Made by a program: the position numbers and the translations under genes. Shown piece by piece: positions 14,747 through 21,826 of a stretch of 34,701 nucleotides of DNA. This DNA comes from Bacteroidales bacterium. Lineage in GTDB: Bacteria; Bacteroidota; Bacteroidia; Bacteroidales; P3. The DNA is taken from contig JAISVE010000071.1 of assembly GCA_031271725.1 (NCBI GenBank), positions 1-34,701 of the forward strand, given 5' to 3'. How positions within the stretch are numbered: position 1 is the first letter of the stretch; every line of letters begins with the position of its first letter. The notes under the pieces were generated by a model. The model worked only from the letters and a program-made list of their open reading frames with translations. It searched no databases and was not told the DNA's origin.

Positions 14747-16177
14747 ATGATGAGAACTGTTTTAAGTATTATGTTGTTTTTTTCTATTGTATTTTGCATT
14801 TCGGCAAAAGAAACAATAGTTAGTGGTAATGCAAAAGATTATGCAGGACAAGAATTGGTTTTAAAAGCATATTTGGATGAAATTGTGTTTAACGAAAACG
14901 AATTGGCTTCTTCTATTGTAGATGAAGACGGCAATTTTAGTTTTGAAATTGCTTTACCGGCAACCATAACTTGCTTTTTGTCTTTGGGTACATATCAAGC
15001 GTTTTTTTTCTTATCGCCAGACATAGAATATTCTATCTCGTTACCGCCTTTTACTCCGTTGACACAGGCACAGCAGATGAATCCGTATTTCAGACCGGAA
15101 AAAATATTGCTGCCGATAGAAACTACTGACAAAAATGATGTAAATAATTTGATTTTAAATTTCGATGAAGCTTTTGAGTATTACTATACGATGGGTATTT
15201 TTTATCATACTTCGACCGACTCTCTGAGAACATTTGAAAATACTCTGCAAGATTTTTTTCAAAAAACAAATAACGGTTTTTTTGAAGATTATAAAGACTA
15301 TAAATACGCTCAACTTATAAATCTGAACGAGCGGAATGCCCCGACTTTGGCAATAAAATCATATATGTCCAAACTATCTGCAGATTACGGAAACATAGCC
15401 TTTTGGGAAGCATTTAACTTAATTTTCGATAATTTTTTCACAGTATTCAGAGGAAAAACGGAACAGAATTTTTTTGATAATGCACTAAACAGCAATGATT
15501 ATGCTGCAATGCTCTCTGTTTTGGAAAATCGGTTTGAAATAAAAGACGAAGTTTTGCAGGAATTAGTCATAGTGAAAGCCTTGTATGATTTTTATTATTT
15601 TAAAAAAGAAACTCAATTAAAGGCTTTTACTCTTATGAACGAATGGAGAAAGTATATAAAATCTCCACGTAATACTCGAATATTGAATGATATAATCATC
15701 AGATTAGAGAAAAATTTTACAATTCAAAAAGCTTATGATTTTTCTTTGCCAGACGAAAACGAACAATATCACAGTTTATCCGATTACAAAGGAAAATTTG
15801 TTTATCTTAACTTTTGCAATACTGCAATTTCTTTATCAAAAAAAGATTTTGCCATTCTGAAACGATATGCCGATACATATAGTAAGGATTTATATGTAAT
15901 AAATATTTTTACCGACAACGACTCGAAAGCATTAAAGACTTTAACCGGCAGACAAAAAGGAAAAATGATAAATTTATATTGGAACAATGAGCGAGATTTA
16001 ATTAGTAGTTATAAAATTATAAATATTCCAACATATTTTTTAATAGACAGAGACGGCAATTTGCTATTATCCCCCGCCCCAACGCCCGACCAAAATTTTG
16101 AAGAAAGTTTTGAAAAAATTTTGTTTCAAGAAAAAAGTAAAGAACCGGTAATTCAACCGGAAGATGTTTGGTGGTAA
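14747..16177 (+). CDS. Exported thioredoxin-fold protein lacking the redox cysteines
   Basis: I start it at ATG 14747; the in-frame TTG at 14735 lies in the duplicated repeat. The 476-residue protein has a signal peptide (MMRTVLSIMLFFSIVFCISA), a beta-rich DUF4369-like front (about 20-120), a helical middle and a thioredoxin fold (about 320-455). The fold is marked by SLPDENEQYHSLSDYKGKFV, a strand VYLNF and cis-Pro P428 in NIPTYFLIDRDG. Aligned to CGHCKKEM of the protein at 573-2021, the active site reads ISLSKKDF (residues 361-364), so both cysteines are gone and C355 lies off-site. It cannot act as a dithiol oxidoreductase; binding or scaffold use is an inference. Probably co-transcribed with the transglycosylase. 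Confidence 0.82.
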   Translation: MMRTVLSIMLFFSIVFCISAKETIVSGNAKDYAGQELVLKAYLDEIVFNENELASSIVDEDGNFSFEIALPATITCFLSLGTYQAFFFLSPDIEYSISLPPFTPLTQAQQMNPYFRPEKILLPIETTDKNDVNNLILNFDEAFEYYYTMGIFYHTSTDSLRTFENTLQDFFQKTNNGFFEDYKDYKYAQLINLNERNAPTLAIKSYMSKLSADYGNIAFWEAFNLIFDNFFTVFRGKTEQNFFDNALNSNDYAAMLSVLENRFEIKDEVLQELVIVKALYDFYYFKKETQLKAFTLMNEWRKYIKSPRNTRILNDIIIRLEKNFTIQKAYDFSLPDENEQYHSLSDYKGKFVYLNFCNTAISLSKKDFAILKRYADTYSKDLYVINIFTDNDSKALKTLTGRQKGKMINLYWNNERDLISSYKIINIPTYFLIDRDGNLLLSPAPTPDQNFEESFEKILFQEKSKEPVIQPEDVWW

Positions 16178-16194
16178 AATAACAAAGATAACGC

Positions 16195-16245
16195 AAAAAA
16201 ACGCAAATCTCCGCAAAATATTATCTGCGGAGATTTGCGTTTTTT
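16195..16245. terminator. Strong two-way terminator between convergent genes
   Basis: ACGCAAATCTCCGC (16201-16214) and its exact inverse (16227-16240) form a 14-base stem with a 12-base loop. An A-run (16195-16200) and a T-run (16241-16245) flank it, extending the pairing and giving a U-tract on either strand. It ends the + strand block and, from the other side, ddh. Confidence 0.92.
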
Positions 16246-16266
16246 ACATTATTTGCATTCAAAAAT

Positions 16267-17166
16267 TTACACCAACGCTTTCAGCAAATCTTCTTTATTA
16301 CCTGCGAGATAATCCATCGGAGCAATTTCGGGCATGGTGTATGCACCGGCTTGCTGACGAGTGGCAGCTCTTGCACACGAACACATTACTTGTGCGGTAA
16401 GTGCAGGATTATTTACTTTCATAGAAAATTCAAATAACTGATTTTGAGTTTTTCCAGAAACTCCTTTTCTTTCGATAAGTACGCCATGTCCCATATCTTG
16501 CAGAGCGTCAACGCTCGCTACTTCTATAACGTGTGTTTCGTCTTTGCTGAAATAAGAATCCGATTTAATGGCTTTTGATACCTCTTCCAATTTTGCACCC
16601 TCTTTTAGTTCAACATAAACCATACGGCGATGCACACCTGTTCCTATAGGGATAGTCATAGAAAGAGCGTTTTTAACGCCTTCTTTTGAGCGTGCTACCA
16701 CAGAGTGTCCCATACTCATTCCTGGTCCGAAATTGGTGTATGTAATTCCTTTCGGAGCCATGGCAAGCAAAAGACTACGAATAACCGAATCGCTTCCCGG
16801 GTCCCAACCTGCGGAAATTATTGAAACTGCATTGTTTTCTTTTCCGGCTTTGTCAAGCATTTGGCGAAGATTCCACAAATCTTGTCCGTGAATATCGAAA
16901 CTATCTACCGTGCTGATGCCTTTTTTTACAAGTTCCATTGCTGTTTCCGGAATACTTCTTGTTGGTCCGCAAAGAATGGCAACATCAACTTTGCCTAATT
17001 CATCAATGCTTGATACTATTTTAATTCCGGAAAGTTCTGCAGGAGTTTCGCCAAGCGAAGATGCACGGCGAACAATACCTACCAATTCCATATCAGGAGC
17101 TTCTTTTACGGCTTCTACGGCAAAACGACCGATATTGCCGTAACCTACTATTGCTATTTTTATCAT
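16267..17166 (-). CDS. ddh: meso-Diaminopimelate D-dehydrogenase
   Basis: The 299-residue protein begins with the Rossmann motif IAIVGYGNIGRF (GxGxxG at 8-13). Further family marks are SFDIHG, SAGWDPGSDSVIR, GPGMSMGHSVVAR, GVHRRMVYVEL and AYTMPEIAPMDYL. It makes meso-diaminopimelate in one NADPH- and ammonia-dependent step from tetrahydrodipicolinate, for peptidoglycan cross-links and lysine. This bypasses the succinylase, acetylase and aminotransferase routes. The length is right for the family. It lies downstream of gdhA, another NADP-dependent ammonia-fixing enzyme, but a hairpin separates them and no clear promoter is visible in the 100-base gap. Confidence 0.95.
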   Translation of the reverse strand: MIKIAIVGYGNIGRFAVEAVKEAPDMELVGIVRRASSLGETPAELSGIKIVSSIDELGKVDVAILCGPTRSIPETAMELVKKGISTVDSFDIHGQDLWNLRQMLDKAGKENNAVSIISAGWDPGSDSVIRSLLLAMAPKGITYTNFGPGMSMGHSVVARSKEGVKNALSMTIPIGTGVHRRMVYVELKEGAKLEEVSKAIKSDSYFSKDETHVIEVASVDALQDMGHGVLIERKGVSGKTQNQLFEFSMKVNNPALTAQVMCSCARAATRQQAGAYTMPEIAPMDYLAGNKEDLLKALV

Positions 17167-17190
17167 AATGATTTAATAATTAAGTAATTG

Positions 17191-17246
17191 TAAAAAAATA
17201 ACTGAATAACTGAATTGTTTATTAACAATTAATTCAATTATTCAGT
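17191..17246 (-). terminator. gdhA terminator hairpin
   Basis: Arms 17201-17220 and 17227-17246 pair at 17 of 20 positions with loop ATTAAC. On the - strand a T-run (complement of 17191-17198) follows. It lies between gdhA and ddh, so ddh is transcribed by read-through or by a promoter I cannot identify. Confidence 0.55.
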
Positions 17247-17266
17247 CATTAAATCATTCAATTATT

Positions 17267-18613
17267 TTATACGTGTCCTTGTGCCAACATAGCATTTGCT
17301 ACTTTTATAAAGCCTGAAATGTTTGCACCTTTTACATAGTTTACGGTTCCGTCTGCTTCTTTTCCGTTTTTCACGCAGTTATCGTGAATGTTTTTCATAA
17401 TGGCTTTTAGTTTTGTATCAACTTCTTCGGCAGTCCAAGAAATACGTCCTGAGTTTTGGCACATTTCCAATCCCGAAGTTGCTACACCTCCTGCATTAGA
17501 AGCTTTACCGGGAGCGTAAAGAATTTTTGCATCTAAAAATTTGTTTACGGCATCAAGTGTAGAAGGCATATTTGCTCCTTCGGATACACATATACAACCA
17601 TTTGCCAATAATGCTTTTGCATCATCGCCGTCTAATTCGTTTTGAGTAGCGTTTGGCATAGCCACATCGCATTTTACATGTTTCCATGGGCGTTCGCCTT
17701 CAAAATATTTTACACCGGAATATTTATCGGCATATTCTTTGATACGTCCGCGATTTACGTTTTTCAATTCCATAACGTAATCCAATTTTTCTTCGGTAAT
17801 ACCGTTTTCGTCATAAATGCAGCCGTTAGAATCTGACATAGAAACAACTTTTGCACCCATTTGGATGCATTTTTGAACTGCATATTGGGCTACATTTCCT
17901 GAACCCGAAATAGCTACTGTTTTGCCTTTCAATGTATCGCCTTTAGTATTAAGCATGTATTCTGCAAAATAAGTTGCACCGTAACCTGTTGCTTCCGGAC
18001 GCATTAAAGAGCCGCCGAAATCAATACCTTTTCCTGTTAAAACGCCTGTAAATTCGTTACACAATCTTTTGTATTGTCCGAACATATAGCCGACTTCACG
18101 ACCTCCCACACCTATATCGCCGGCAGGAACGTCGGTATCCGCACCAATATGGCGGGCAAGTTCTGTCATAAAACTTTGACAGAAACGCATAATTTCGTTA
18201 TCCGATTTTCCTTTTGGGTCGAAATCCGAACCTCCTTTTGCCCCTCCCATAGGAAGAGTAGTTAAACTGTTTTTCAAAGTTTGTTCGAAAGCTAAAAATT
18301 TAAGAATACCCAAGTTTACAGATGGGTGGAAACGGATGCCTACTTTATAAGGTCCTATAGCACTGTTCATTTGCACACGGAAGCCTCGGTTGTATTGAAA
18401 TTCGCCTTTATCGTCAATCCAAGGAATACGGAAAATAATAACTCTTTCCGGTTCAATCATTCTTTCAAGAATCTTTGCGTTTTTATATTTAGGATTTGCT
18501 TCCACAAAAGGAATTAAAGATTCTACTACTTCTTGTACTGCTTGGTGAAACTCGTTTTCTCCCGGGTTTTTGGCAATAACTTTTGCCATAAATTCTGCTA
18601 CATGTGCGTTCAT
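17267..18613 (-). CDS. gdhA: NADP-specific glutamate dehydrogenase
   Basis: The 448-residue protein is the hexameric bacterial GDH of family I. FRVQMNSAIGPYKVGIRFHPSVN, TLPMGGAKGGSDFDPKG (substrate lysine region), DVPAGDIGVGGREVGYMFGQYKR and KTVAISGSGNVAQYA (nucleotide-binding GxGxxA) are in the standard order. SDSNGCI follows the nucleotide site and suits NADP use. It forms glutamate from 2-oxoglutarate and ammonia. A TATCTTTG box at 18774-18781 on the same strand suggests a leader of about 150 bases. The length and ends match the family; no anomalies. Confidence 0.97.
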   Translation of the reverse strand: MNAHVAEFMAKVIAKNPGENEFHQAVQEVVESLIPFVEANPKYKNAKILERMIEPERVIIFRIPWIDDKGEFQYNRGFRVQMNSAIGPYKVGIRFHPSVNLGILKFLAFEQTLKNSLTTLPMGGAKGGSDFDPKGKSDNEIMRFCQSFMTELARHIGADTDVPAGDIGVGGREVGYMFGQYKRLCNEFTGVLTGKGIDFGGSLMRPEATGYGATYFAEYMLNTKGDTLKGKTVAISGSGNVAQYAVQKCIQMGAKVVSMSDSNGCIYDENGITEEKLDYVMELKNVNRGRIKEYADKYSGVKYFEGERPWKHVKCDVAMPNATQNELDGDDAKALLANGCICVSEGANMPSTLDAVNKFLDAKILYAPGKASNAGGVATSGLEMCQNSGRISWTAEEVDTKLKAIMKNIHDNCVKNGKEADGTVNYVKGANISGFIKVANAMLAQGHV

Positions 18614-18920
18614 TTGCTTAAAAAAAATTTATATTAATAATCTGCTTTTCAAGTAGTTTCGCCGATAAAAAGTTTTCAGCGATAATGCTTATTTATAAAA
18701 TGATAAAAATGCTTTGCTGATAAAGTGTTGTATTTATCTATTGGTTGTTACAACTATTTTACCTTGAGTAATGCAAAGATAAGTTTTTTTTGAAGATGGC
18801 TAAAAAAATATGTTAAGAAATATATATTTTTTAGATTGTAATATCAATTTGAAGCAATAAAGCGTATATTTAGAATGTTTTATAATAAAAATAGATGTTT
18901 TTATTACGAATCAAAACATA
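18614..18920. other. Intergenic region upstream of gdhA
   Basis: This 307-base AT-rich gap separates gdhA from the kinase-like gene, both on the - strand. It holds the gdhA -7 box (18774-18781) and an AT-only hairpin, AATAAAAA at 18884-18891 with TTTTTATT at 18898-18905, that could weakly end the kinase transcript. I see no open frame or RNA gene. Confidence 0.5.
18774..18781 (-). promoter_or_regulatory. -7 box upstream of gdhA
   Basis: On the - strand this reads TATCTTTG, a TAnnTTTG match, 160 bases before the gdhA start. There is no evident -33 TTTG at normal spacing. Confidence 0.45.
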
Positions 18921-19676
18921 TTATTTTGATAATCCTAACTTTTGTTTGATTTTTTTTCGACGTTTGAAGCTTTCTATATGTTTTGCATTATACCTTAAAA
19001 TATCAGAAACACATTTTTCTTCATCAAAAGCTCTTGCTTTGGCATAAGATTTGCCCAATATTCTAAAAAATTCATCCGAACCTCTTAGCCGTTGAAAATT
19101 TTTGCAACCTAACTCTTGGTTTATTTTCTTAAATCTCATTCTGTTTAAATCTACAATGGAGAATAAAACTTCTTTAGCAGTATCTTCAAACAAAATGTTT
19201 CCTATGGATAAATCCAAATGCAAAATGTTGTTTTCGTGCATTTTGGCAATATATTTTGCTACGGCTTCTACAATGTGTTCTTTGCAGTAAATATCATTTG
19301 GATTTTCGGCAAACTCGTTGAATCTTCGGCTCAGCGGACTTTGCAAAGAAACGAAATAAGAATTGTTCAATAATCCGTATTTTTTTTGTAGAATATATGC
19401 AATAGGAGTAGGAGTAACTATACCTTTTTTTAGTAATTGAAGTGCGTGTTTATAGGCTCTCTCGGCTTTAGATTTACGGATATAAGCATAAACAAAACGG
19501 TTGAGAAAATGTGGAATGCAATATTTTTTTACGTTTACCTCAATACCGTTTACTTCGAATACTTTTATTTCATTTCTAGCTTTGTAAATAGTCTTTCCTC
19601 CCTTATCAAAATTTTGAGGGATATTGTAAATAAATTCTTTTAATACTGAAAATTCCGGATTTATAACAACTTTCAT
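18921..19676 (-). CDS. Lipopolysaccharide-kinase-like protein (InaA/WaaP/KdkA type)
   Basis: The 251-residue protein has a small kinase fold. Candidate ATP lysine K50/K51 is in VNVKKYCIP, E72 is in KAERAYKHALQLL, the catalytic loop H153-L-D155-x4-N160 is in HLDLSIGNILF, and the metal-binding D176 is in IVDLNRMRF. Homologues in Bacteroidetes are annotated as lipopolysaccharide kinase InaA family and are thought to phosphorylate Kdo or heptose of lipid A-core. The C-terminus is basic (SFKRRKKIKQKLG), fitting a peripheral membrane protein. It has its own -7 box at 19704-19711. The kinase fold is sure; the substrate is inferred. Confidence 0.82.
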   Translation of the reverse strand: MKVVINPEFSVLKEFIYNIPQNFDKGGKTIYKARNEIKVFEVNGIEVNVKKYCIPHFLNRFVYAYIRKSKAERAYKHALQLLKKGIVTPTPIAYILQKKYGLLNNSYFVSLQSPLSRRFNEFAENPNDIYCKEHIVEAVAKYIAKMHENNILHLDLSIGNILFEDTAKEVLFSIVDLNRMRFKKINQELGCKNFQRLRGSDEFFRILGKSYAKARAFDEEKCVSDILRYNAKHIESFKRRKKIKQKLGLSK

Positions 19677-19703
19677 ATAAGACCTAATTTGACAAAACTG
19701 CTA

Positions 19704-19711
19704 CAAAGATA
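19704..19711 (-). promoter_or_regulatory. -7 box for the kinase-like gene
   Basis: On the - strand this reads TATCTTTG, 28 bases before the ATG at 19676. A -33 TTTG is not visible at the usual distance. Confidence 0.45.
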
Positions 19712-19795
19712 GTTTTTTTATTAAGAATTAAGAATTTTTTCACAAAGACTTTTTAAAATTACTTTTAATTTGTCTTTCGAGCAAAGGGATAAAAA

Positions 19796-20272
19796 CTATA
19801 GATTTTTATTTTTCAATTCTTCGATAAGCTCGTAAGCCACCTGACAAGTATAAGCGTTTTTTATTGTTAGGTTGAATATCTGATAAAATTTGTTTCTGTC
19901 TGTGTGTGGATATTCCCGGCAGGCTTTGGGGCGGTCTTCATAAATGCTGCAATAGTTATCACTCATAAGGAAAGGACAGGGCATAGATTTGAATACATAG
20001 TCGTTGTCTTCATCTATTTTGAGATATTTATTTATAACTTCCGAAGGTTTTATGCGTAAGGTTTTTGCAATTTTTTCGATGTCTTTGTTAGTAATAAGCG
20101 GACCGAGCGAACGGCAACAGTTTGCACATTTCAAACAATCTGTCCGATTCATAATTTTATCGTGGATTTCGAACACAATGTTGTCCATTTTTTCTAATTT
20201 TTTCGCATTTTTTTTAAAGAAAGTTTTTGACGATGGCTCGGCTTTTTTTGCAAGTATTTTCAAGTCGTTCAT
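19796..20272 (-). CDS. YkgJ-type cysteine cluster protein
   Basis: The 158-residue protein carries the Zn/Fe-chelating CxxCxxCC cluster, C46, C49, C52, C53 in CLKCANCCRSLGP. Further cysteines are C99, C108 and C118, in CPFLMSDNYCSIYEDRPKAC. This matches the YkgJ/FliB-like family, in which the metal bound and the function are not settled. The order of motifs and the length are standard. It lies 38 bases after the helix-hairpin-helix gene, at the end of the gpmI-led gene string. The gap holds a six-base inverted pair CCTAAA (20291-20296) and TTTAGG (20303-20308). Confidence 0.88.
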   Translation of the reverse strand: MNDLKILAKKAEPSSKTFFKKNAKKLEKMDNIVFEIHDKIMNRTDCLKCANCCRSLGPLITNKDIEKIAKTLRIKPSEVINKYLKIDEDNDYVFKSMPCPFLMSDNYCSIYEDRPKACREYPHTDRNKFYQIFNLTIKNAYTCQVAYELIEELKNKNL

Positions 20273-20310
20273 GATATTTTCCTTAAATCGCCTAAATGTA
20301 GGTTTAGGGG

Positions 20311-21204
20311 TTATTCAAAAGATAAATAAGGTAAAACCTTCTTTAATGTTTCTTCGGGTAAATCTTTTAAGCTTGTCAAATCTTCTTGCGAAGATAGCCG
20401 TCCAATTTCCCTGCGTTTGTCATAAATTGCTTTTGAGGCGTAAAAATTAATATATTGATGAGCTTTCATACGTTCTACGCTTGCTTTGTTTACATGAATT
20501 TTTTTTATCAAACCGGCATCTACTCTAATAAATTGTTCTACTTCATCGAATTTTTCTTGTGTAAACCCTTTTATTTCTTTTAATTGTTCTTTGTTTGCAA
20601 AACCGCCAAGTTGTTCACGATATTTCACAATTCTTTGAGCAAAAACAGAACCTATTCCTTTGATTTTTTTCAATTCTGTAGTATCGCTCGAATTGAGTTC
20701 TACAATCAAAGGCTTTTGTTCTTCAACTGATTTATTTGTGTGTTTATCCGAAAATCTGCTTGTCTTGAAGTCTTTTTGTATTTCGGTAATGTTGATAAAC
20801 GGCAATAATTCATTAAATTGAGATTCGCTTATTCCGTATATTTTGGCAAAGTCGTGTGGTTGCCGGAATTTTCCACCTTTAGAGCGGTAATTGAGAATAC
20901 GGGCAGTTGTGAAAGCATTTATGCCAAGTTTTCTAAATCCTATGGAATCTAATATGTTGGGGTCAAATTTGCTTAATACGATCGTTTCTTTAACTATTCT
21001 TTGTGGATTTTGTTTTTTCTGTATTTGAATGTCTTGCAAAGATTTTTTGAACGCCTCAACTTCTGCCATAAATTTCTCGTCGGTATAAAAATCTTTTTTC
21101 ATAAAATACGGCAACGCTTCGCCCGCAGCAAAAAGTATAACAATTAGAAACAAAAGAACGCTAATGCCGATTTTTTGTCTGTTGGAGAAATAGAAAAAGT
21201 TCAT
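20311..21204 (-). CDS. Membrane-anchored helix-hairpin-helix (ComEA-like) protein
   Basis: The 297-residue protein has a short basic start, one membrane segment (about 12-32, ISVLLFLIVILFAAGEAL) and then three helix-hairpin-helix regions. The first is around LGINAFTTARILNYRSKGGKF. The second is LKKIKGIGSVFAQRIVKY with EQLGGFANKEQLKEIKG. The third, more degenerate, is at the C-terminus (LTSLKDLPEETLKKVLPYL). ComEA proteins bind DNA on the outside of the membrane during natural transformation; the Bacteroidetes relatives are longer and their role is not proven. It starts 2 bases after the mazF stop, so it is probably translated from the same transcript as the toxin. Confidence 0.87.
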   Translation of the reverse strand: MNFFYFSNRQKIGISVLLFLIVILFAAGEALPYFMKKDFYTDEKFMAEVEAFKKSLQDIQIQKKQNPQRIVKETIVLSKFDPNILDSIGFRKLGINAFTTARILNYRSKGGKFRQPHDFAKIYGISESQFNELLPFINITEIQKDFKTSRFSDKHTNKSVEEQKPLIVELNSSDTTELKKIKGIGSVFAQRIVKYREQLGGFANKEQLKEIKGFTQEKFDEVEQFIRVDAGLIKKIHVNKASVERMKAHQYINFYASKAIYDKRREIGRLSSQEDLTSLKDLPEETLKKVLPYLSFE

Positions 21205-21206
21205 TG

Positions 21207-21563
21207 TTATTCAACGTATGTTTCTTTTATAACGGCTTTTATAGATATTATTTCGTTTACTGTCAATTTACTTAACTTATTAACAATTCTAATTTTGTCA
21301 ATAGTTCGTATTTGGTCTAAAACTACCCAACCGTTTGTTTTTGTTTGTTTTACTTCTACTCTTGTCGGGTATGGTTTTGATTTATTTGTAAGCGGAGCAA
21401 TAACAATTGTTTGAAGATATTTGTTCATCTCATTTGGAGAAATGACAACGCAAGGGCGTGTTTTTTCCATTTCATTATCAAGAGTTGGGTCTATATTTAC
21501 CAACACTATTTCATATTGTTTTATTTCCTTTCTTCTCTTCAAATGTTTCGTCATCAAAAACAT
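21207..21563 (-). CDS. mazF: MazF/PemK-type endoribonuclease toxin
   Basis: The protein has up to 118 residues. EIVLVNIDPTLDNEMEKTRPCVVISPNEMN is the family core; its KTRP motif carries the catalytic Arg region. TIVIAPLTNKSKPYPTRVEV supplies the Thr, and WVVLDQIRTIDKIRI is the C-terminal signature. Such toxins cut single-stranded mRNA at short sequences. ATG codons at 21563 and 21554 are both possible starts. Either one makes the gene overlap the antitoxin end by 53 or 44 bases, which suggests coupled translation. The N-terminal extension before the fold is basic. It sits between mazE and the helix-hairpin-helix gene. Confidence 0.88.
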   Translation of the reverse strand: MFLMTKHLKRRKEIKQYEIVLVNIDPTLDNEMEKTRPCVVISPNEMNKYLQTIVIAPLTNKSKPYPTRVEVKQTKTNGWVVLDQIRTIDKIRIVNKLSKLTVNEIISIKAVIKETYVE

Positions 21564-21771
21564 TTTTTATAATCAATCTGTCGTCTCCTTCGGCATTCAT
21601 TTGTTTAAATGACTTTTCCCAATCTTTTCTTGGCTTTGATTTTGATTTCAGAATAATTCTACCTTTCTCTAAAATCATTTCCAAAGTGTCGCTAATATTA
21701 TATTGCTCCAATATGCTTTTGGATAATCTAATGCCTTTTGAATTACCTATGTTTATTACATTTACTTCCAT
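21511..21771 (-). CDS. mazE: MazE/AbrB-type antitoxin
   Basis: The 86-residue protein has an N-terminal swapped-hairpin DNA-binding domain (MEVNVINIGNSKGIRLSKSI) typical of MazE/AbrB. The acidic C-terminal tail (DDRLIIKNVFDDETFEEKKG) is the part expected to bind the toxin. Its 3' end overlaps mazF. The leader holds an eight-base inverted repeat (21785-21792 and 21804-21811), a candidate autoregulatory operator. The gene follows lutB after 55 bases. Identification rests on the domain and on the toxin next to it. Confidence 0.86.
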   Translation of the reverse strand: MEVNVINIGNSKGIRLSKSILEQYNISDTLEMILEKGRIILKSKSKPRKDWEKSFKQMNAEGDDRLIIKNVFDDETFEEKKGNKTI

Positions 21772-21784
21772 AGTGATTTTTATT

Positions 21785-21811
21785 AAATGTAACTACAAAG
21801 TAATTACATTT
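21785..21811. promoter_or_regulatory. Candidate MazE operator
   Basis: AAATGTAA (21785-21792) and TTACATTT (21804-21811) form a perfect eight-base inverted repeat with an 11-base spacer, 14 to 40 bases before the mazE start. MazE-type antitoxins repress their own operon through such sites, so the role is inferred from position and symmetry. Confidence 0.5.
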
Positions 21812-21826
21812 TTGATGTATCCAAAT

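Noticed and set aside
16164..16400. A 78-codon + frame over the terminator and the end of ddh
   Set aside because: It runs through a strong terminator hairpin and antisense to ddh; no family resemblance.
20004..20450. A 148-codon + strand frame opposite the YkgJ and helix-hairpin-helix genes
   Set aside because: It is antisense to two well-supported genes and has no recognisable domain.
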